From positions 1-9,989 of the forward strand of contig JAEWSZ010000151.1 in NCBI GenBank assembly GCA_023397905.1: a stretch of 9,989 bases of DNA, given 5' to 3'. Both the position numbers and the translations under genes were made by a program. The stretch comes from Bacillota bacterium (GTDB taxonomy: Bacteria > Bacillota > Clostridia > Acetivibrionales > DSM-1351). This document shows positions 6,169 through 9,989 of this stretch, piece by piece (the stretch's first letter is position 1; every line of letters starts with the position of its first letter). The notes under the pieces were generated by a model. It was given only the letters and a program-made list of their open reading frames with translations, was not told the origin of the DNA and ran no database searches.

Positions 6169-6801
6169 TTACTTTATTGCCGTAATTATATCCACTATTT
6201 CTTCCGGACTGGCCGCAATAAAATCCGGCCCGGCGTCCTCTATCAGTTCACGGGTATCCATGCCCCATAAGACAGAAATTACCCTTATGCCCGTTTTTTT
6301 GCTTGCCTCCACATCCCGCTGCTCATCCCCTATATAGATGACCTCATCCTTTTCCACTCCAAGCTTTGAAATCAGCTTCCCGATGGTGACATGCTTCCCG
6401 AAGAGGCTCCTTGAGGACTGGATGTTCTCAAACAGGTTCATATTATTTGCCTCCAGAAAGGCCCGGATGTTGTGCTCCGAATTTGACGAAACAATATTCA
6501 GGCCATATCCTCCCCTGCTCAGGCTTTCAAGCACTTCTCCCACGCCTTTCACAGGTTTCACAACCGCGGCGTAGGAGTTGAAATTGTTCAAAAGCTCAAT
6601 ACCCATTTTAGGAAGCTTGTAGATGGGTATTTCGAGAGCTTCTATCCTCTTTCTCATAGGCAGCTTCAGCAGTTCTTTTATTTTTTCCTGGCTTATGGGC
6701 TTATAACCATATTTTTCGGCCATTTCATTCCCTATTTTGATAAATGTGTCCAGTGAATCAACCAGTGTCCCATCCAGATCAAAAATTACCTCTTTAATCA
6801 T
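6169..6801 (-). CDS. HAD superfamily hydrolase, phosphoglycolate phosphatase-like
   Basis: This is a complete 210-aa haloacid dehalogenase fold phosphatase. Motif I DLDGT holds the nucleophile Asp8 and acid/base Asp10. Motif II is the VSSNS strand end (Ser105), motif III is a lysine near 136-142, and motif IV GDEQRD supplies Asp159 and Asp163 for magnesium. An alpha-helical cap inserted after motif I (about 15-80) places it in subfamily I with Gph and PpaX types. A good GGGGGA lies upstream of the ATG. It starts 18 bp after the TIM-barrel gene and is co-transcribed with it. The substrate is not determinable; small phosphate esters such as 2-phosphoglycolate, or pyrophosphate, are family candidates. 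Confidence 0.9.
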   Translation of the reverse strand: MIKEVIFDLDGTLVDSLDTFIKIGNEMAEKYGYKPISQEKIKELLKLPMRKRIEALEIPIYKLPKMGIELLNNFNSYAAVVKPVKGVGEVLESLSRGGYGLNIVSSNSEHNIRAFLEANNMNLFENIQSSRSLFGKHVTIGKLISKLGVEKDEVIYIGDEQRDVEASKKTGIRVISVLWGMDTRELIEDAGPDFIAASPEEIVDIITAIK

Positions 6802-6819
6802 CTGTCCCCCAAAACCGTG

Positions 6820-7485
6820 TTATTTTTCCGACTCCCTGTACTTGTCCATCAATTTTCTGAAAAGTTCGGCGCTTGTGGGCGGCGTATATGTAATGGTGTT
6901 TGCGCCTGCCCCAATGGTATCGCGAATGCTCTCATCCGTGGGACCTCCGGTGGCAATAATGGGGACCGTTGGATATTTTTCACGGATGGCCCTTACCACT
7001 TCAGGCGTCTTTGCCGCGCAGGATACATTCAATATTTCCGCCCCGGCCTCAAGCCTTCCCTGGATATCAGTATTTTCCGCAGCTACAGTAACCACTATTG
7101 GAATATCTATTTTAGCATATAATGACTTTATCAGCTCATTTTTGGTGGGTGCGTTTACAACTACCCCTATCGCGCCCTGAAACTCCGCATCCATGGCTAT
7201 ATTTATGACCCTTTTTCCCGTGGTAGTCCCTCCCCCAACTCCGCAGAATACGGGGATATCCGAAGCGCTTATTATGGAGTGGGTGATTATGGGCTGGGGT
7301 GTAAAGGGGTATACCGCTATTACGGCATTGGCGTTGCAATTCTTTATTATTGCGACGTCCGTGGTGAAGATAAGAGATTTTATGTTCTTCCCAAATATAT
7401 TGATACCGCTGACGCTGTTTATGATTTCAGGAATTTTCACCATGTGTTTTCTCAGATTTCCTTCAATTTCAGGTACATACGCCAT
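6820..7485 (-). CDS. TIM-barrel-like conserved protein of unknown function (often labelled 'hydrolase')
   Basis: This 221-aa protein looks like a conserved clostridial family usually annotated only as 'hydrolase'. Alternating strands and helices suggest a TIM barrel: SLIFTTDVAII (37-47), NAVIAVYPFTPQP (53-65), GAIGVVVNAPT (104-114), PIVVTV (129-134), EILNVSCAAKTP (150-161), PIIATGG (175-181) and NTITYTPPT (196-204). The late strands with IATGG and a following Gly-rich turn resemble the phosphate-binding end of ribulose-phosphate-binding barrels. GVGGGTTTGKR (82-92) is a striking loop that could bind phosphate. The fold is inferred from pattern alone. The ATG has GGGAGG upstream. It is first in the operon, ahead of a HAD phosphatase, so a phosphorylated small molecule may link the two. 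Confidence 0.8.
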   Translation of the reverse strand: MAYVPEIEGNLRKHMVKIPEIINSVSGINIFGKNIKSLIFTTDVAIIKNCNANAVIAVYPFTPQPIITHSIISASDIPVFCGVGGGTTTGKRVINIAMDAEFQGAIGVVVNAPTKNELIKSLYAKIDIPIVVTVAAENTDIQGRLEAGAEILNVSCAAKTPEVVRAIREKYPTVPIIATGGPTDESIRDTIGAGANTITYTPPTSAELFRKLMDKYRESEK

Positions 7486-7596
7486 ATTTCCGCCCTCCCG
7501 GCTCTCAACCGCAGCTGTTTTTCAGTAATATATTATATAAATTCATGCACTCTGGTGCTAGGTTTACCTTTTTAAATAAATCATATACTTTTAACA

Positions 7597-7625
7597 ATTA
7601 TAGTATACTACCTTTAAGTAGTCAA
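7597..7625 (-). promoter_or_regulatory. Consensus sigma-A promoter of the four-gene operon
   Basis: TTGACT (7620-7625), exactly 17 bases, TATAAT (7597-7602). The predicted start is near 7590, giving a leader of about 105 nt before the TIM-barrel gene. The spacer contains the perfect 10-bp palindrome TAGTATACTA (7601-7610), and ACTAC/GTAGT (7607-7611, 7618-7622) is a further short inverted repeat; either could be an operator. The -35 overlaps the T-run of the upstream terminator. I see no known riboswitch in the leader. Confidence 0.8.
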
Positions 7626-7668
7626 AAAAAGAGCTGTTCTGCCGGATTGATTGCCGGAAAACAGCTCT
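7623..7668 (-). terminator. Intrinsic terminator of amtB-glnB
   Basis: On the minus strand AGAGCTGTT (7668-7660) pairs with AACAGCTCT (7638-7630), nine pairs, with an inner CCGG/CCGG stem (7657-7654 with 7645-7642), followed immediately by seven T residues (7629-7623). Confidence 0.9.
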
Positions 7669-7673
7669 TCCAA

Positions 7674-7693
7674 AAATACATTTAAATACATTT
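7674..7693. repeat. Tandem 10-bp direct repeat
   Basis: AAATACATTT occurs twice head to tail (7674-7683 and 7684-7693) in the noncoding stretch between glnB and its terminator. It is AT-rich and may be a slippage product; no function is evident. Confidence 0.8.
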
Positions 7694-7756
7694 TAAAGCT
7701 AATAAATCCCTATTATTATAAGCTTATCTCTATATCTTTTTTTATTATTTTATTAG

Positions 7757-7773
7757 TGCATTTGTTAAATGCA
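7757..7773. repeat. Perfect 7-bp hairpin in the glnB 3' region
   Basis: TGCATTT and AAATGCA are separated by three bases. It lies about 20 bp after the glnB stop with no T-run on the coding side, so it is more likely an mRNA 3'-end structure than a terminator. The rest of 7669-7795 is AT-rich with no reading frame of note. Confidence 0.55.
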
Positions 7774-7795
7774 TTAAAATTGACATTTTAGCCGG

Positions 7796-8134
7796 CTATA
7801 TGGCCGCATTTCCTCTTTCTCTGGTACGTATCCTTATACAGTCCTGGATATCGGAAATGAATATTTTACCGTCTCCCACTTCCCCGGTCTGCGAATATTT
7901 TATAATAGTTTCGGCAATTGCTTCAACCTTGTCGTCCACTACAACCAATTCCAGCTTTACTTTTGGAAGCACATTCAGGGAAATCTCATTACCCCTGTAG
8001 AATTCCTTCCAGCCCATCTGTTTTCCTGCTCCCATTACCTGGGTTATGGTAATGCCATCCATTCCTGCCGCAAGCAGCGCTTCTTTCAATTCTTCAAGTT
8101 TGGACGGTCTGATTATTGCTTCTATTTTCTTCAT
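7796..8134 (-). CDS. glnB: PII nitrogen regulatory protein (GlnB/GlnK family)
   Basis: At 112 aa this is full length. PII trimers sense ATP/ADP and 2-oxoglutarate and gate AmtB by inserting their T-loops. The start MKKIEAIIRPSKLEEL is classic. Ligand residues are present: Gln39, Lys58, the B-loop TGEVGDGK (83-90), and Arg101 and Arg103. T-loop Arg47, which plugs the channel in E. coli GlnK, is kept in FYRG. Position 51 is Ile, not the uridylylated Tyr, and position 49 is Asn, not the phosphorylated Ser of cyanobacteria. So control is likely by ligand binding alone, as in Bacillus NrgB. GGAGG lies ten bases from the ATG. It follows amtB by 40 bp in one operon. Confidence 0.95.
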   Translation of the reverse strand: MKKIEAIIRPSKLEELKEALLAAGMDGITITQVMGAGKQMGWKEFYRGNEISLNVLPKVKLELVVVDDKVEAIAETIIKYSQTGEVGDGKIFISDIQDCIRIRTRERGNAAI

Positions 8135-8174
8135 AATCCATTATCCTCCAATTCTCTTTAAAATACAATTACAA

Positions 8175-9425
8175 TTAATCCATTCCTGTAAATGAAGGAT
8201 AAGCGGATTCTCCATGCTGTGCAATGTCAAGTCCTTCTGATTCTTCTCTCGGAGTGACTCTCAGATCCTTCATGAATGCCTTAAGAACAAACATTATAAT
8301 GGTAGTTCCCACAGTTGCCAATACAATAGTTATCAATATAGCTAAAATCTGTGCGACTATTAATTTTGTTTCACCAAATACCAATCCGTTATTTGCAACT
8401 ACTTCATTTACCTTATTGCTTGCAAACAAGCCTGTTGCAATACCGCCCCAGATACCGCCGATACCGTGGCATCCAAATGCGTCCAATGCATCGTCGTATC
8501 CGAACTTGGGCTTGATAACGCTCATTGCAAAATAGCATATGGGACTTACCAGCGCTCCTATTATAAAGGAAGCCCATATAGGCACAAAACCTGCACCCGG
8601 AGTGATTGCCACCAGACCTACGATAGCTCCTGTAGCCGCACCCAGCAAAGTAGGCTTGCCTCTGGTAATCTTTTCAACAAGCATCCATGAAAGCAGTGCC
8701 ATTGCAGCCGATGTATTTGTGGTAACCAGCGCGTGAGCAGCCAGCGCACCGCTTGACAAAGCGCTTCCCGCATTAAAACCGAACCAGCCTATCCAGAGGA
8801 TACCTGCGCCCAGAAATACCAGCGGAATATTGTGGGGCTGACTTGAAGTTACCCCATATCCTTTTCTCTTTCCGAGAATAATACAAGCTACAAGTCCTGA
8901 TACACCGGAGCTGATGTGGACAACGTTACCGCCTGCAAAATCGATAGCGCCAAGTCCGCTTATGAAACCGCCTGCTCCCCATACCATATGAGCCAAAGGA
9001 TAATAAACAATAATTGACCATAATGCTATAAAGAAGAATAATGCCGAAAATTTCATTCTTTCAACCAATGAACCTGTAATGATTGCAGCCGTGATGATCG
9101 CAAACATCATCTGAAAAGCCGCAAACAGAGTATGAGGTATTGTTCCCGCATAACTGCCCGGGTCGCCTCCTACACCATTGAAAAATGCCCACTGAAAATT
9201 GCCTACCAAACCGGCTACGTCCTCACCAAAGGAAAGTGAATACCCTATAGCCACCCAGAGTACGGATGCCAATCCGCATACGAAAAACGATGCCATAATA
9301 GTACTAAGCACATTTTTGCGTTTTACCATACCCCCATAAAATAATGCCAGACCAGGTGTCATAAAAAATACCAGTGCTGCGGAGATCAGTATAAAAGCTG
9401 TATCCCCTGTGTTAATAGCGTCCAT
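8175..9425 (-). CDS. amtB: Ammonium transporter, Amt/MEP/Rh family
   Basis: The protein (416 aa) forms a trimeric membrane channel that takes up ammonium. I start at the ATG at 9425, with GGAGGGG six bases upstream; a frame open to 9500 adds an unlikely AT-coded extension. About eleven membrane spans run from residue 8 to 385, with an extracytoplasmic N-terminus. The pore has the twin histidines His170 (GGNVVHISSG) and His320 (FGCHGIGG), and Phe104/Phe108 (FAAFQMMF) fit the outer Phe gate. The family signature is around DFAGGNVVHISSG (162-174). The C-terminal tail EESEGLDIAQHGESAYP (394-410) is the conserved PII-docking segment, matching the glnB gene just downstream. The order amtB-glnB is that of Bacillus nrgAB, the reverse of E. 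coli glnK-amtB. Confidence 0.96.
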   Translation of the reverse strand: MDAINTGDTAFILISAALVFFMTPGLALFYGGMVKRKNVLSTIMASFFVCGLASVLWVAIGYSLSFGEDVAGLVGNFQWAFFNGVGGDPGSYAGTIPHTLFAAFQMMFAIITAAIITGSLVERMKFSALFFFIALWSIIVYYPLAHMVWGAGGFISGLGAIDFAGGNVVHISSGVSGLVACIILGKRKGYGVTSSQPHNIPLVFLGAGILWIGWFGFNAGSALSSGALAAHALVTTNTSAAMALLSWMLVEKITRGKPTLLGAATGAIVGLVAITPGAGFVPIWASFIIGALVSPICYFAMSVIKPKFGYDDALDAFGCHGIGGIWGGIATGLFASNKVNEVVANNGLVFGETKLIVAQILAILITIVLATVGTTIIMFVLKAFMKDLRVTPREESEGLDIAQHGESAYPSFTGMD

Positions 9426-9439
9426 AATTAACCCCTCCA

Positions 9440-9502
9440 TGTAAAATTTTTCTTGAATCAAAAAATAAAATATATATATTGTAAAATTTTGCAAATTCAA
9501 GA
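9440..9502 (-). repeat. Nested direct and inverted repeats just before amtB
   Basis: TGTAAAATTTT occurs at 9440-9450 and 9480-9490 (plus strand), exactly 40 bp apart, and TCTTGAAT (9451-9458) pairs with ATTCAAGA (9495-9502) as an 8-bp inverted repeat. In the mRNA this could form a hairpin ending a few bases before the amtB ribosome site. The function is unknown and the AT-richness makes chance matches more likely. Confidence 0.55.
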
Positions 9503-9606
9503 TCTGTTAACAAATATAAAAACCCAAAGGCCCTATCTTTTAACGCACCATTGTGAGAAAGAATTATTACAAAATTTTATAATTTAAAATAATAGAAAAA
9601 CCGAAT

Positions 9607-9663
9607 ATAAAAAATAAAAAGACCACCAATAAATCATCATAGAATAATGATTTACAAGCAGCC
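9607..9663 (-). terminator. Leader terminator (attenuator) of amtB
   Basis: In the transcript GGCUGCUUGUAAAUCAU (9663-9647) pairs with AUGAUUUAUUGGUGGUC (9637-9621): 16 of 17 positions pair, six of them G-U, around a 9-base loop. TTTTTATTTTTTAT follows directly. It lies about 200 bp before the amtB start and inside the leader, so it must be bypassed for expression. Its first five bases are shared with the preceding hairpin (9659-9672), which makes the two structures mutually exclusive. Confidence 0.75.
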
Positions 9664-9672
9664 TCATTGCTG
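9659..9672 (-). promoter_or_regulatory. Hexaloop hairpin, candidate ANTAR-protein binding site
   Basis: CAGC-AAUGAG-GCUG: a 4-bp stem and six-base loop with A at position 1 and G at position 4, the pattern known for ANTAR-bound RNA hairpins. Its 3' arm is also the 5' arm of the attenuator. The known motif has two such hairpins. I see only this one in the predicted transcript. A second loop ACUGCA (9697-9702) fits the A1/G4 rule, but it has a poor AU stem and overlaps the predicted start site. Confidence 0.6.
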
Positions 9673-9703
9673 AAAGTTTATTAAGATTTAAAAATATGCA
9701 GTA

Positions 9704-9732
9704 ATTATATCACGAGGTTTTAACAATATCAA
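9704..9732 (-). promoter_or_regulatory. Consensus extended -10 promoter of amtB-glnB
   Basis: TTGATA (9727-9732), 17 bases, TATAAT (9704-9709) preceded by TGA. The predicted start is near 9697, giving a leader of about 270 nt. The -35 begins ten bases past the stop of the ANTAR gene, and no terminator separates them, so read-through from that gene is possible as well. No GlnR/TnrA box was found. Confidence 0.8.
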
Positions 9733-9741
9733 GTATTTTTA

Positions 9742-9989
9742 TCAGAAACTTGAAATGATCTCTTCCGCCACTTTAATCTGAGAAACTCTGGTGTCCATTG
9801 CTCTTTTCTGAATATACCGGTGAGCCTGAGGCTCCGTCATATTCATCTTATCCACAAGGATCCATTTGGCCTTCTCTATGATCTTCCTGTCCTGGATCTT
9901 CTTCTCCAGGTCGTCATTTTGAAGTTTAAGTCCTCTGAGTGACTTCCTCGATTGGGCAGCAAATCTGGCTGTTTGCAAAAGGGTCGTTT
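9742..9989 (-). CDS. ANTAR-domain regulator, C-terminal part
   Basis: The frame is open to the right edge, so the N-terminus is missing; 81 codons plus stop are visible. About residues 29-81 of the fragment are an ANTAR domain (RKIIEKAKWILVDKMNMTEPQAHRYIQKRAMDTR, then VAEEII), three helices that bind paired hexaloop RNA hairpins and block terminator formation. A heptad-like helix precedes it (SLRGLKLQNDDLEKKIQ), as in ANTAR response regulators where a coiled coil joins the receiver to ANTAR. Trp replaces the usual Gly in AKG-IL. The input domain (receiver, GAF or other) cannot be told. The gene ends 10 bp before the amtB promoter, and the amtB leader carries a matching candidate target. Confidence 0.9.
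   Translation of the reverse strand, partial: TTLLQTARFAAQSRKSLRGLKLQNDDLEKKIQDRKIIEKAKWILVDKMNMTEPQAHRYIQKRAMDTRVSQIKVAEEIISSF

Noticed and set aside
7486..7590. Possible riboswitch in the leader of the TIM-barrel gene
   Set aside because: Only a tiny GCAC-CAGA-GUGC hairpin and AT-rich sequence were seen; no known aptamer core.
8120..8140. ATG closer to the glnB Shine-Dalgarno than the chosen start
   Set aside because: It is out of frame with glnB; the PII N-terminus MKKIEAII fixes the start at 8134.
9520..9545. GGGCCTTTGGG followed by TTTTT as a second terminator before amtB
   Set aside because: The bases do not form a real stem; only two C-G pairs around a three-base loop.
9548..9576. 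TGTAA...TCACA pair resembling a TnrA/GlnR box before amtB
   Set aside because: The consensus needs TGTNA and TNACA separated by seven bases; here the spacer is ten, so it does not fit.

Overview
All recognisable genes in this window lie on the minus strand. The strong Shine-Dalgarno sites (GGAGG, AGGTGA), frequent GTG/TTG starts, consensus sigma-A promoters and moderate-to-low GC point to a Firmicute, most likely an anaerobic Clostridia relative. This is inferred from style and protein families, not from a marker gene.

Read in the direction of transcription (from high to low coordinates), the right edge holds the C-terminal end of an ANTAR-domain regulator. It is followed by a consensus promoter and a leader of about 270 nt, then amtB (ammonium channel) and glnB (PII protein). 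The leader holds a small hairpin with a six-base AAUGAG loop. Its 3' arm overlaps the 5' arm of a long intrinsic terminator. That is the layout expected of an ANTAR-controlled antitermination switch, and the ANTAR gene sits next door. A strong terminator closes amtB-glnB.

A consensus promoter whose -35 overlaps that terminator's T-run then drives an apparent four-gene operon: a TIM-barrel-like protein of unknown function, a HAD phosphatase, an RlmI-like SAM-dependent methyltransferase and an RluA-type pseudouridine synthase. The last two genes overlap by 4 bp. Two of the four probably modify RNA.

Next come a small secreted protein (118 aa) and a previously unlisted 44-aa single-span membrane protein. 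The start codon of the second is locked in a hairpin with the end of the first gene, suggesting translational coupling. A YitT-family membrane protein, a secreted protein with a possible PPC-like domain, and a THUMP-domain RNA methyltransferase (RlmL/YpsC type) follow as mostly separate units. The left edge holds the N-terminal 262 codons of aroA (EPSP synthase, shikimate pathway).

No mobile elements, CRISPR arrays, tRNA or rRNA genes were seen. Several start sites were moved inward from the longest open frame because a strong ribosome-binding site and family alignment favour them.
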